Positions 13,201 through 26,001 of a stretch of DNA of 64,000 nt are shown in pieces; the stretch's first letter is position 1, and each line of letters opens with the position of its first letter. A program made the translations under genes and the position numbers. Origin of the DNA: Phalacrocorax aristotelis (taxonomy: Eukaryota; Chordata; Aves; Suliformes; Phalacrocoracidae); NCBI RefSeq assembly GCF_949628215.1, contig NC_134276.1, forward strand, positions 215,594,610 through 215,658,609. The letters are read 5' to 3'. The notes beneath the pieces are model-generated. The model saw only the letters and a program-made list of their open reading frames with translations, was not told where the DNA came from and made no database searches.

Positions 13201-15300
13201 GGGAAGTAAAGGTTATTTCTTTAGATGTCAGTAAGGAGAATGAATCAGTCACAATTACTTAAGAAACCTCAGGGAGCAGTTCAAGCATATGTGATGCAAG
13301 AAGGCAGATCTAATTGGGGTGATTTTTTGGGGAAGAGGTTCATAAAACGTGCCTGTCTCCATGGTAACTGAATGTGTAGGAGTGCACTTGGCCTGGCTGA
13401 TCACTCGAGTCCTCAGCATGTGAATGTCCGTCTCTTAAATAAAACCTAATTGATTGTTTCCGACCTTTTTTCTTAGGCAGGCGTCAGACTCTCTTCTACA
13501 AATGTTACACACGAATGCTTTCTTCCACCAAAATGCAAAAAGCTGTGCTTTCTAGAACAGATCCGGTCTGCTGAAAGAGGTGCAGCGGGGGTAGCCTTAG
13601 ACATTCAGCCCCTTGGTCTCTAAAGAAAACTTTATCGCACATGTTTATCATGCACTAAATCATGTCCAGATGCCGTATATTTTCTAGAAATCACTGGACC
13701 AGCACATACAGGGTATGAAGCAAGCAAAGTAACCATGACCTCGCATTGAATCTGAGTGCTACATATATGTTTTTCATTAGTTAATTGAATTATATCCCCA
13801 CACGGATCATGACCATGACTGCATTAGTCTCCGTCAATCAGCAAGTCAAAACACACTCAGCCGGTATCCTCTGCTTTTTCCAAATGAATGGAAAGGGATC
13901 AATAGTGAAAGCAAAAGGCTAACTTTGCTTTTGCAGATATTGTTTCCTTCTTACTTATTGTGGACTGGCAAATACAGAAAAGCATGGAAATATAAAATAT
14001 GATAAAAATAGTTCTACTGCAGTTTCTAAAAACAAAACTCTTGAAACTTCTTTGTTCTGGAGGAGTAACAGAGGTGCACTGCAGTATTATTCATAGCTCT
14101 TCATATAGATCACTGGACTGGGGCAGTTAATTATTTTTCAAGATTAGGTCATAGATAAAGTAATACAGATTTAGAGGACAATGCTTTGTGTATTGCCAAC
14201 AATGTATTAGTTCCTCTTTCAATTGATGAAATAATTAAGGGCTTGGTTGAAAAGGGCAAATTTCTCTCTGTGGCCATTGGTGCCTGAAAGCATGAAATTT
14301 CAAAATGTTTCCAATAGTTGTTCATTGAAAGGTGAATAATCCATTTTCTGCCTAATTATTTTCAAGAGAGCAATAAAAACTGTATTAAGAATATTTAAAA
14401 TTGTAAAAAGTGCACTACATTCAAATGGTTTGAACTTTGGCAATGTACCATCATTTGCAGATGATAATGAAAATGTTAACCTTGGGAGAAACCATTCTGT
14501 CTACAAATTAATGACAAATAAGAGGAATATTAGCTTCAGACTAATTGCTAAGTTCATATACTGCTTCATGCAGCAAAGTATGTTATATATAAGTCGTCAT
14601 TTAGTACTGCAGGTTATATAACTAAGATTTAAATTACTTTTCCTCATCTGGCAAAGGGTTTCAGAATGACACAAGATACTTAATAGCTTTCACTGTAGAA
14701 TATATGAAAACACTGAGGAATGCCACCATTAAATATAACCTGAGTGGGTCTTAAGTTGTTTTCCAGTTATTAGAAATTAACTATTATGGCAGAAGAAGAC
14801 TGCTCAGTTATAATTTTTAAATTCCTGAAGGATGGTGAAGATGGCGATGATACTTTCAGGAACTGAAAACTAACTGCTTTTATTTCCTTTCACAAAAAGT
14901 TAAAAGGTTTTTTGGGTTGTTTTTTTTTTTCCCTTTAATGGCGCAGTCATAAAAGTAAAGCAATCTGATCTTGTATGAGAAGAAATTTATGATATAATGA
15001 GTTCACTGAAGAGTAAAGTTAAAACAAAAAAAGGTAAATCCTTTGGTCACACCAGTAACTCCTGTCAGAAAACAAACCATGACAAAGTAGTAAATACAGA
15101 AAAGAATTTTAGTTCTCTAATGCTTGACTTCACAATTTGATTTCAGCAAGTAAAATCACATTAATCAAGAACCTATCTTTAAATCACATTACTCTGGAGC
15201 TATTTTCAAATCTCTGTTCTTTCAGTTTCTTAAAAACTAATGGGAATTATGCTGCTCAGTTATACTCTAAATGCAGCATCGAAAAAGTATTTTCTGTGTG
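10256..15300. other. AT-rich unique intergenic sequence
   Basis: About 5 kb, distinctly A/T-rich from about 11050 to 12300 and 13600 to 15250, with no recognisable transposon or gene. Open frames are short and low-complexity in composition. Such quiet A/T-rich tracts near developmental genes often contain conserved non-coding elements, but I cannot test conservation from one sequence. Confidence 0.6.
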
Positions 15301-15610
15301 AAAAAAGCCCTGCTCTGGACTTGCCGTGCCCTGAGCCGGGCGTCCCTCTGGTCACAAGCGTCCCGTGGCCAAGGGCCTCGTGCCCGACCTGCCCGAGCTC
15401 AGCGCTGGGGACACCCCGCACGGCCAAGGGCTGCCGCCCCGGGCAGGCACTGCCCAGCAAACACCAGCCCTTTGTGTGCCCGGGCTGGGCGCTGGGCAGC
15501 TCTGCCGCTGGTGCCGGGGGCCAGGGAGAGGGGAGCAGGCGGTGGGGAGAGGGGATGAGGATCCCCCCCGCTGGTCCCAAGAGTGAGAAGGAAGAAACCC
15601 CACCGTGAAC
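15301..15610. other. GC-rich block inside AT-rich DNA
   Basis: Base composition changes sharply at about 15305 to a C/G-rich stretch (gagccgggcgtccc, ctgccgccccgggcaggc) that fades after 15610. Frames stay open on both strands (122 codons plus, 135 minus), as expected from high GC. I recognise no protein or repeat family. It could be an inserted GC-rich mobile element or a small CpG-containing island. Confidence 0.6.
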
Positions 15611-15668
15611 ATCACACTCCTGCCAGGGAAGAGCTCAGGGCGGTGACAACTGGAAGTTCTGATGGAGG

Positions 15669-15774
15669 TCACCAGAGGTGCCACCAGAGGTGCCACCAGA
15701 GATGGCAGAGTGAGCATCATATCAGAGGAAAGAGGAGAAAATAGGACATTTTCTAGCATAGGACATTTTCTAGT
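15669..15774. repeat. Short tandem duplications at the edge of the GC-rich block
   Basis: Two adjacent features are visible. A 12 bp unit (ccagaggtgcca) occurs two and a half times at about 15671-15702. A 17 bp unit (ataggacattttctagc) at 15741-15757 is repeated at 15758-15774 with one mismatch. Confidence 0.85.
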
Positions 15775-18700
15775 ATAACAGTTTGAAGGGTACTATTGCG
15801 ACTTTTCTGTACCGCTTTGGACTGTGTTAGTGTCATTGTAACTGGACTATCAATATCTGTTTGTTGCCTTTTGAGTAGAGTTTGATTTGACTCTTGTTAG
15901 ACTAAATATAGGTTCTTGGCTCCAGACATGTCCCTTTAGCTCATTACAGGCTACTGAGAGTAACAGTCCCTCACTCTGCTCTGGACCACTCTGTCTTGCC
16001 CTTTCCAAGAGTTGTTGTCTCTGCCCTACAGGCAGTTAGCTCTAGGCAATGTGATCCAAACCAGTTGGTGCCACAAGTCTAGGGGCAGGAACTGGTTTTT
16101 AGTTGTCTTTTATTTATGCGCATAGATTTAGAAAGTCTTTGGGTAAGTTCGTAGGTGCAACGGCACCTCCAAAACGTCAGGATTTTGTGAAAACCCAGGG
16201 AAATGTTCTGTCCTCTTGCTAGTCGAGCCATTCAAAGAAAAAGATGACTTCTCACTTCATTTAATTTCTAGGTAAATTTATGGTTTCTATTGTTTGTTTG
16301 TTTGTTTGGGTTTTTTTTTCCTGTTCATTTTTTGCTGGCTGTATTCTCTAGTTTAGATTTCATAAATAAATATTTTTGTTTATCTTCTTCTGGAGGTTAG
16401 GGTTATTTAAGATAACATCCCAGCACTCTCTCCTTAGAGATATTGTGATCCTAAAATTGGGCACGAGCTATGAAGGGCCCAAAGTCTTAGTACTCGCTAT
16501 AAAATACTTCAAAGGATAATAGGATATGCATCCACTTTCTCTGCATGAATGAGCCAGTACCGCAGAGGTCAGAAGAAGGAGAAATGTCTCCTAATAACCA
16601 ACAATAAGCAGGAATGCTCTCTGTCGTGTTGCAAGGTAGACAGGAGCATGCCTAAAATGTTAGGGTGCTGAGAAAAGGCTTGACAGGGAGGTATGAAAGC
16701 ACATTTACTCTTCAAGCAGAAAAGAGCAGTAGAAATGGTGCTGTGGGCTGAACTGGACAATGAATTCAATGGCACAGCAAGAGAGAAGCTGACTCATAAA
16801 GTTAATTGATAGCTGGTTAGTTTGTCACTTACATTTTTCAGCCGGACCCCCTCGTGGAAAAAGAAGGATTCTTTCTCTCATGGACATTAAATGATTGTGA
16901 GATTAGTGGCCTAGGAATTATGAAGTCCTCCCTTTGACTCCCTCTGGCTCTAAGCATTAATCAGATAATTGTCTGGGATGTGAGACACTTCTACCTGCTT
17001 CTTCCTCCCAAGCCTGAGTACTAAATCTTACCTCTGCACTGGGCTGACTTCACCCAGGCTGTGTATTGCTGCTGTAGTTTTTCTCTCTCCTTCATTATGC
17101 ATATTTACATGGAAGCAGAAGATGTAGTGGAGAGAAGAGGAATGGTCTTCGGAATACAAGATCAGGTGAGATGCCTTGGTCCACTGCTATGCTGCATAAT
17201 CTCTTAAACAAAGGCATTGAGTTCCATCGACTAGTTTGATCTCTTGTCCTATCTCCACCTTTGATAACATACTGTAAACCTTCTGGTTCTGATGGTTTGG
17301 CTCTTTTTTACTAATTTTCAGCCTAAATGTATTCATGAGCCTCTAATCTCTCACATTATGTGTTTATGGTCTCTGCGGTCCTGCCCTTCCTATCAGCTAG
17401 TTGAAGAGGTTTTGCCACCTTCCCTAGCTTTTATGGAGACCAGTGAAATTTTTCTGAGTGATAATTTGCTTCAGGAAATGAAATGTGGTGACTCTCCTCT
17501 CCTAAAATAGGCTTTGCTGCTCCTCGATCATCTGATCAGCCCTTAGCTGTGCTTGTTCCAGGATAAGTTAATTTATAGAACATGGGTGTCCCAAATTGCA
17601 CATTGCATTTGCCTCCCTACCAACACAAGACAAGATTGTGCTGACCTGCAAAGGAACTCAATTTCACATCCGTTATAGAGGAAAAGGCAGTTATCAGGGT
17701 GTATATGGGAGTGGAAAACAGATGGAAGAGGTTGGATATTATTCCCAAGATCATGCATAAGACAGGATCCATCACTTCTTATACCATAATGAAGCATTGC
17801 TAGCACAACTTTTGCTCACAGAAGTCCCTTTTATGCATTTTTTAATCAGCATCGAAACAACTGGCAATCATGACATGTAACATAGCTTAGAGTTAACAAC
17901 CCCTTGAGATGAGTGAAGGCAGCTGTGCCTCAGAGATGTGTATTCATGCCCTCTGCAGATGCTGCTGTCTCTGTTTTCATCTGCTTTGCAATTGCAGGGT
18001 TTCTCTGCAACCCCAGTACCTGCATGAAATTTCTCTGGCTGGATGCAGGCATCTATGGGACGGGCACCTCTCTCTGAGCTAGTCACCCTCAGCTGCCTTT
18101 ACAGCTGGTGGAGTGAATGAAGCTTCTTGATTTATGACCCCAAAGCCCTTGCTGTTGACTGTAAGGAGTGCCAAGATGCAGTCATGTGCCGTGGATCTGG
18201 CTAAAGATGGGTTGGTTGAACCCTGTTGTTATTTTCTTCTTTGAATGAGAGCTAGGAGTGAAATGAAAGGTAGCAACACCCACAGAAAAGGACTGTCTTC
18301 CAGAGACTCGGCAAACAGGACCTGCTGGAGCCTTTATGCTTCACAGCTGCCTTTCTCCATAGCTGTGTGTTATCCATAGATCCCAGAAATACTTTATATG
18401 CACATGACATTTCTCACATCTCTCAGGCTTGCATGCCCAGTACAGTGTGGGGAGTAATTTCTCTCATCATTGCTGCTAAGATTTAAGCTCTGACAGTGGG
18501 ATACACCTTGCTGGATATAAGAAGCGGGAAGAATTTTGAGTGACTTTTTGTCTGCTGAGCAGGGTTTGCAGCTCTGTAATGCTACATAAATAAGTTCATG
18601 GCTGATTTGTAAACAGAGTGCATTTGAGGAGGAGGAGCTGTAGGATTTTCCATTGAAGCCTCTTGACAGCTATGTCTGAGTGCAGCTGGCAGACAAAGGC

Positions 18701-21700
18701 AAAATGAGATCCAACAGTAGGAAAGAGAAGGGGGAAGGATTTAAAATGAAAATAAGAAACAAGCTTGTAACGTTTTTTGGTGGGATCAGTAAAATTAATC
18801 ATCTTGGGTGGGGCGGGGGGTAGCGGGTAGCTTCTGCCCTTGAGATCTTTAAAGGTAAAGTTGTCTAAAAACTTTGCCCTGCCTCATGTACTAGCTCCTG
18901 GGCCAGGAGTGAGTGGTCAGATTTCTCTGGAGGTCAGAGAGGATCAGAACGGCCCTTCTGGTCTTAATGCCAAGGCATCCAGCCTTGCAGGGGAGAATTA
19001 GTGGCCGTGTTTACAAACAGGGAAAGCAAGACAGAGGAGCAGGGAGGGGCATACTGAGAACTCATCCTGCAGCGCTGGTCACTGCCCCTTCCTAGGGAAT
19101 GGCTTCTCCCACCACTTGCTTGGTGTAGGTTAATCACAGCCTCCCAGCGGGTGCAGGCTCAGTCTGCTGCAGGTGTTCAGCTGTGCTCCAATGTCAGCAG
19201 GGGTGATGCAAGTAAAACTCCCTGCTCGTCTGTCAGTGTAGGACTGATGGTGAGCTCGCTGTTCTGCTGCAAAATAAAATCATGGTTGGAGGTAGAACAT
19301 GGGTCCTTCGCTCCCATCCTTGTGATTCTGTCACATTGCATGAAGCCTGCTTCACTGGCCTGTTTTATACACCAGCCACAGGTCCTGTTGCTCTGCTACA
19401 ACCATTCTGCTGCTCCTCCACTGGGAAGCTCCAGGTTGGGATGCTCAGAAAGGAGGATGTTTTTCCCAACCCTCTGATCCACCCATATGAACACTGGAAC
19501 AGAGTCAACGTGTGATTTGAACACATCGTATCTCATAAAGAAACTTTCCAGAAAATATGCAGAACCTTCCAGAGGGGAAAAAAAGGAAAAAAAAATCCAG
19601 CCGACACAGCCTTGGGAGTCTGTGAGTGTTATCATTAGTTGCCTGGTAAGGAGTCGGGACCATGCGGGTATCTGTCACTGCCAGAAGGCTCTTGAACATC
19701 TGTTGCAACTGCAGCAGCATCAGAATGAGGAGAAAAAGATTAATCATGCTCTGGATGTTAGTAGCTAATGCATCTTCCCTGCTAGCCTGTAGTCAGTGGC
19801 AGGGGTGTCCTGAACTATGTTTTGCAGTGGGCTCAGCGGGGACACCCAGACAGCTGGGAGGCTCTGGCCTTAAATGGCTTCATTTAAAAGTTACTCTCTG
19901 GTTAGATTGCTTTTAAATGCTGCTAACTTCTCCCTTGTTTTTTCCCCCTCAATCCCAACTTCAACAGGGAAGATGGATGCAAACAGAATTTGGAGCTGGG
20001 ATGAGGCTGGCTTCATCCAAACAAAGCAATCGTCATGGCTTGTGGGGCTGCTGTTGTTTTGGGGAACAGAAAAGGGTGATGCAGGAGTGGTTCTGATACA
20101 TATAAAAGCCATGTTTAGAAAAAGGTGAAGATAGAAAGCAGTTACAGCAACTACAACCTCTCCCATGGCTGGATTAGCCAACGAGTGTTTGTTCAAGGGG
20201 AAACATTTCTTTTGCCATGCCTTTGGAGGCTATCTCATGGTGGGGAGATGCTGCCTCTGTTCAGTGATGCAAAGGGCTTTTGCTCACAGCAAACTCAGAT
20301 GCCACGTGTCTGCCTCCTCTATGGGTCATGGCTGTTGCCTCAGCATCAGTAAAGGAAAATGGAGGGGAGTGAACTAGGTCCAGCTAGCAGGGTGCGTGTA
20401 GGTAAATGCCATCACTGTGCTTCCCAGGCCAGCATCCATATGGCTAAGAGCTCTATTGAACTGTCTTCATAGAAGGCTTTACTGCCTATGGCTAAACTTT
20501 ATGGTTCACAGGTCTTTCCTGTTCTCATTTTTATAAGATGGTGCATTACAGGCTTTTAATGTCATCTGAAGGTACTGGGGAGTCTTCTGTGGCTAATGGT
20601 TAGTGAAAGGGATAGTTGCTCATGGACCTTTCTATTGAATGGCTGCCAGACACTGTCAGTGATGGCTCCATGAAGATGACGACCTCCTACAGACCCAGAC
20701 CCATTCGGATAATTTTTAGACTCAATCAGAGAAAGTGGGTTTCAGTAGACAGGCGCTGCCCAGAAGACTGAGGTAGTCTCCAATGTTTCAGCTCACACAT
20801 AAGATGCACTCAGTTGTTGGCGTCCCTTAAAGACTACTTCTTTCTGAGCTCTGCGAAGAGGGTGCAATTGCAAGGGATCAATCCCAAACCCATGTTAGGA
20901 ATAACCAATCTCTCCGTGCAAGTGAGGAGCAGCAAATACACCGGTGAACACGTCAGGGTAAGTGCCAGTAATGATGATTAGATAAACTCCCAGGTGCTGA
21001 GATGATGGAGGACAGAGTCATCGAGCTGAGTGCAGGAATAGACTGTGAAGGCGGTACATTTTGGTACGATGGCATTTCACAGTTCCCTCACATTTTTGTT
21101 ACCTCATGGTGAAAATGGGTTTTTATTCAGTTTTGACAAGATCATTTCTCCCTCTGAAGACAGGCCATTTAAGAAATAAACACTGTATAACAGTATTTAT
21201 CTGAAGACTATGGAAGAGGGAAATAAAATAGGAAAGAAAAGAAACTTGTTCTGTCTGGGTCTCCGTGAAGACAAAGCTACAGACAGCAAAGACCAGATTC
21301 ATCCAGACAGTCTCTACTTAGTCCTGTCGGTGTTTTCTACTGCCTTCAGAGGCCATCAGAGGTGAAGAGGCACCCAGAACCAGTGAAAAATATATGGGGC
21401 ATTCAGTGGAAGTTGTACGAGTGAAGTCTGACCCCAGGGAGAGCACATATTCCCAGATCTACAGTAAGATCTAGGTGTTTTTATTCCAGACCTATATGCC
21501 ATGCTTATCCCATCCCCTGTGATGAACTAGAACAGAGACTGTCCAGCTGCTTGGCATTCCACCGCTGGAGAAGGGTCTGCGGGGACACGGTGATCCAGTG
21601 AGAAGCCCTGGCCTCTGGATAGGAGCATGACCCCAAACCACAGTTCTCATGGGGCACACAGGAGGGATTTCAAAGTTGTTGGATCTTGGCTGTGAAATGA

Positions 21701-23084
21701 CTGAAGAGCTGTTGGCAGTTTTGCGACCAAGCTCCACCATTAAAAATCTCCCCGCTCCCTTGAACGACCTCCCTCCTTCCTTCACAGGGGCAGAGCGAAC
21801 TGCAATTAGCATCTGTGCCCGCTCTCTAAAGCACCTCGGAGCGACAGCAAGCAGCGTCTCAGGCCATTAGCCCTGGCGCCGTGCCACGAAGCCCTTCCGC
21901 AGCGTGTCTGCCACCGTGATGGATGGTGGCAGGTTTCAGAGCTCAGCTTGTTCCCAGCCAGTGACTTACAGTAACTTTCTCCAGGGATTGAGGGTGGAAG
22001 AGGAACAAATGGTCCATGAAGCATCTGTGGGGGAAGAAGATGACTCTGGGAGGAAACTCCACTAGCACATGGAAGAGTACCATCCCTCCCTGACCACCCA
22101 TGGACACCAGCTACCACATACTGTGGAGCTGGAGGAATGATAACTACAGATAGTAGCCAGGGGAAGGATCCCTGGAGGATGGAGATACAGGCAGCTGCTA
22201 GAGATGCAGGGCCTATGGGTGGCATAGGGGAAAGCTGCTGGAGGAGCTGGGATGAAACGGAGCTGGGGAAGTGCTGCAGCCAGGTGGATGCTGGGCATAG
22301 CACAAGGCAAGAAGTAAGGCTGTACTGAGGTAGAGCTAAAATGATGGGTCTGACCCTACCTCAGTCTCATAGGAGGGAGATGCAGGCAGGTGAATATCAC
22401 AGCCTCATAAAAGCCATTGGTGCAAAGTGACAATATCTTGGTAAGCCAGAATCCCAAATAAATGCAACTGCATTTGCAGTGCTGAAGGTATCTGCCCCAG
22501 GGAGTGGTGGCCATGATGAAGAAAGATCTTGTCCACATTGTTTAGGGAAGCCCTTTCCAGGCCATTACCCGCCATAACACTTGGCTATGGCACACTGTGG
22601 CCTTAAGATAGTATTATTTTTACTATGTTTTTTCCTGTTCAAAGTGCCTGACATACCACGTGTAAGTGTGTGTGAGCCTTTTGTGGGCTCAAGAGCTTTG
22701 GGGATAGTTCAAGACTGTGTGGTTGAGGGAGCCAAACCTAGGGAAATTCTGGGTATAAGAGTTTTCCGAAGTGAACAGCCCTTGAATTCTTCATTTATGA
22801 AGAAACCGGGTCTGATCTAACACATACACATTGGGGACAGTTTGGGGAGCCAGGACCTGGAATTGATCTTAGCAAACACAGAAGCACGGAAGTCTGAAAT
22901 TTCCTGATGCCAAGGTAAATTGCCTAACGCTGGCCAGGAAAACCCTGTGCTTCTTCAACTGTTAATTAAATAGAGAATGACAAAGTCCTCGTGATGAGAT
23001 GTGCTTGCATCATTGTGCAAATCATTTTTCCTTCTCTTCCCTATGAGGCGCCCTGTACAGCAACTGCAGTGCAACAGCAGTCTT
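15775..23084. other. Unassigned intergenic sequence
   Basis: About 7.3 kb without a recognisable gene or repeat family. Small simple stretches occur (a GTTT run at 16291-16307, T-run after it). Open frames up to 165 codons near 21800-22310 have no motif that I recognise and overlap frames on the other strand. Confidence 0.55.
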
Positions 23085-23180
23085 TTTATGCCTCCGTTTC
23101 AGCAATCCTGATTGTTATTAATGATAATAACAGCACTTACAGGCCCTAATCAGGACCAGCGCTAGATGCCGTACACAGGG
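23085..23180 (+). repeat. Probable CORE-SINE/MIR-type remnant
   Basis: The sequence attgttattaatgataata followed by cagcacttacaggccctaat, caggaccagcgctagatgcc and gtacaca follows a tail common in old amniote SINEs (ATT-rich stretch, 'aggccc-aatcagga', 'gctaggcgctgtaca'). Call made from remembered consensus, not alignment. Confidence 0.55.
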
Positions 23181-25041
23181 TGATTCCTGACTGAGGCACC
23201 GTACAAGCAGTAAATATACACCTCTTACACCTCCCTGTTCTTTTGTGAAACTGTAGGAAGGTGTAATTAATCTGACATCAGCAAGAAAGCTGCTTCTTTT
23301 TACTTTCCCAACAAAATGTGAGATTTGCCTTTATTTTTTCTGTATGCCATGCGTTCCTCTAAAGAACAAAAAAGGTGTTACTCCCTTGAAATACTACTAA
23401 TGCTACTCTGACACCAGAAATTTTGTTTCTGTCAACTTTTTAAATTGCTACCCAATACTTCAGCACCCACTTGATTTGTGTAATTCTATCATTTTTTATT
23501 CTAGTTTAAGCCCTGTGAGTTATAAAACCAAACGCCTGTGATGTGCTGTAGATTTGAAAGCACATTAAATATTTGTGCCCAATTTACGAGCATGATAAAA
23601 GATCAAAACACTTTGCTGCACTGGAAACTCATGAAAGCTGCGCAAAATGCACTCAGTGAAGAAAACTCTAAATGGAGAAATTACATATACATTATAATTC
23701 TGTATATATATGGAGAGGCATGCTTCAGAGGTAAAGAAAGTACCTTGCAAAATTGTCAGAGACTGTATGAGTTTGTCTAATTGTGAAATTTGGCCATCAG
23801 AGTCCTCTTGACTATTGAAAATACTATATAATTCAGCATCTCCAAGGATCAGACGTTGCAGGGAATGAGCTCCGTAGGCTACTTGTGGTATACAACGAAC
23901 AAGTTAATGGCCTTAAATCTAGTGGAGCCCTTTGCAGCTCCCCTGCTGAGACATGACTAGGAAACCTAATGAACTGTGTTCATTATGTGTGGAAGATGCT
24001 CCCAGGTGACCAGCAAAAGGAAAACACTCTGGATCCACTGCTAGAAGTGCACTGAGCATGAAGTGCTTTCCAATGAGTTTGATTCTGATACCGATATCCA
24101 AAAGACCCATCTTGTAGCACCCAGGAAACTATCATTTGCCCAGCTAGTGAAAACCATGTGTCATCCCATCACCTGAGCTGTGATTTCACCTTCCTCCCAC
24201 CCACCCTTGTCTTGCTCTGCTAGATTGGATGTCTCAAAGCCCACGAGCTCCGCTTCTCTAAGCTGATGTTCCCAAGAGCTGGTGAACACGGTTCAAGCAA
24301 TCAGTCATTATGAGCCTGTTTGCTTCCCCTTGTGCTATAGCTGAGTCCAAGGTCCTTGGAGAAACTGTCTCGCTTGATTGCCAAAGAGTGCACGAGTGTT
24401 GGGTGACCTTGCTAATATTGTGGATCTACCTTAAAAGCATATAATCATTCTGCAGGCAAACTTCCTAGGCAATTTCTTAGCAAATGCTGAAACATTTCTG
24501 TGTTGGTCCAAATTGTTTCCTCTCCTTTTCCCATCTGGGAAATAAACAGATTTTTCTGTTTGTGAGGGGAAAACAGTCTTTACTGCTTCAGGCTGAACTG
24601 GGAAGCCAAACATACACTCTTCAGTATTACTGCTGTCATCTTTGTTGTCCCCATGGGGCTTCTTGCAGCCGTCACCCATCCCTGGCAATTTTTCTGGACT
24701 GTGAGCAGTGAGCTAGGACAGATCCCTCAGTAGAAGTGCATACAGTGTTTCCAATATACAAAACACTGCAGTGCAAAAAGTAAGAGCCCTGCTGCAGTGC
24801 GCATTCCCTGGGCAGAGAGCAAAGCTGTATGGGAAGCTGAAGGGAGGACCCGGCAAAATTCGAAGCAGGACTTTTTACTACAAAATTTTATATCCTATAG
24901 CTTTCTGGGTCCCATATATTTTGGTTTTTGTTCTGCTTCCAAAAGGCGCTGTTTGTCTCCCATCTGTTTCTCAGTGTATATAGTGCTGAGTATTGTGAAC
25001 TGTATTTGCCTTCTCGTTTTTTTCTTGTTGTTTCACATTGT
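23181..25041. other. Unassigned intergenic sequence
   Basis: About 1.9 kb of moderately A/T-rich sequence between the SINE remnant and the LTR. No gene or further repeat recognised. Confidence 0.6.
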
Positions 25042-26001
25042 AAAGCCGTATTGGGTTTGCATGCCAAGGTTTTGGTGGCAGAAGACCTACAGGAGTAGAT
25101 TCTGTGAGAAGCTGCTAAAAGCTTCTCCTATATCCAAGAGAGCCAATGCCAGCCAGCTCCAAGATGGACCCACCACTACCAAAGCTGAGCCCATCAGTGA
25201 TGGTGGTAGTGCCTCTGGGATAACAGATCTAAGAAGAGAAAAAAGTTACTGCACAACAGAAAATGAAGCCTGAGAGAGGAGTGAGAGTATGTGAGAGAAA
25301 CAACTCTGCAGACACCAAGATCAGTGAAGAAGGAGGGGGAAAAGCTGCTTCAGGTGCCAGCGCAGAGTTTCCCCTGCAGCCTGTGGTGAAGACCATGGGT
25401 GAGGCAGGCTGTGCCCCTGCAGCTCATGGAGGTTAGCGGTGGAGCAGAGATCCACCTGCAGCCCGTGGGGACCCTATGCCAGAGCAGGTGGATGCCCAGA
25501 GGAAGCTGTGACCCCATGAGAAGTCCGGGCTGGAGCAGGCTGCTGGCAGGACCTGTGTACCCATGGAGAGGGGAGCCCACGCTGGAGCAGGGAAAGAGTG
25601 TGAGGAGTCCTCCAACTGAGGAGGAAGGAGCGGCAGAAACAACCTACAGTGGACTGATCACAACCCCTCTTCTCTGTCCCACTGTGCCGCTGGAGGGAAG
25701 AGGTAGAGAATTTGGGAGCAAAGTTAAGCCTGGGGAGAAGGAAGGGGTGTAAGGAAGGTGGTTTTAGACTTAGTTCTTATTTTCTTATTACCTTACTTTG
25801 ATTTTGATTGATAATGATTAAACTAATCTCCCCAAGCCAAGTCCGTTTTGCCTGTGACGATAACTGCTAAGTGATCTCCCTGTCCTTATCTTGACCCATA
25901 AGTATCTCATTGTATTTTATGTCCCCTGTCTGGCTGAGGGGAGTGATAGAGCGGCTTGGTGAGCACCTGGCATCCACTCAAGGTCAAACCATTCCAAAAG
26001 C
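25042..26001 (+). mobile_element. Solo LTR of an endogenous retrovirus, flanked by a 5-6 bp target-site duplication
   Basis: The body from about 25047 to 25996 matches an LTR I recall from bird genomes: it opens with gtattgggtttgcatgccaa, has internal G/C-rich stretches mentioning cctgcagcccgtgg repeatedly, then ttaccttactttgattttga, cccaagccaagtccgttttg, and closes near cacctggcatccactcaagg. The 5 bp aaagc (6 bp if aaagcc) directly precedes it at 25042 and follows it at 25997, as expected of integrase-made duplications. No gag, pol or env sequence lies next to it, so it is a solo LTR left by recombination between two LTRs. An ERVL-like class is a guess. Open frames through it are not genes. 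Confidence 0.8.

Noticed and set aside
15240..15759. Overlapping 95-135-codon frames on both strands
   Set aside because: High GC lowers stop-codon frequency in all frames; no start context, splice pattern or motif favours any of them.
25399..25752. 117-codon frame between 25399 and 25752
   Set aside because: It lies inside the solo LTR, where non-coding LTR sequence happens to be open.
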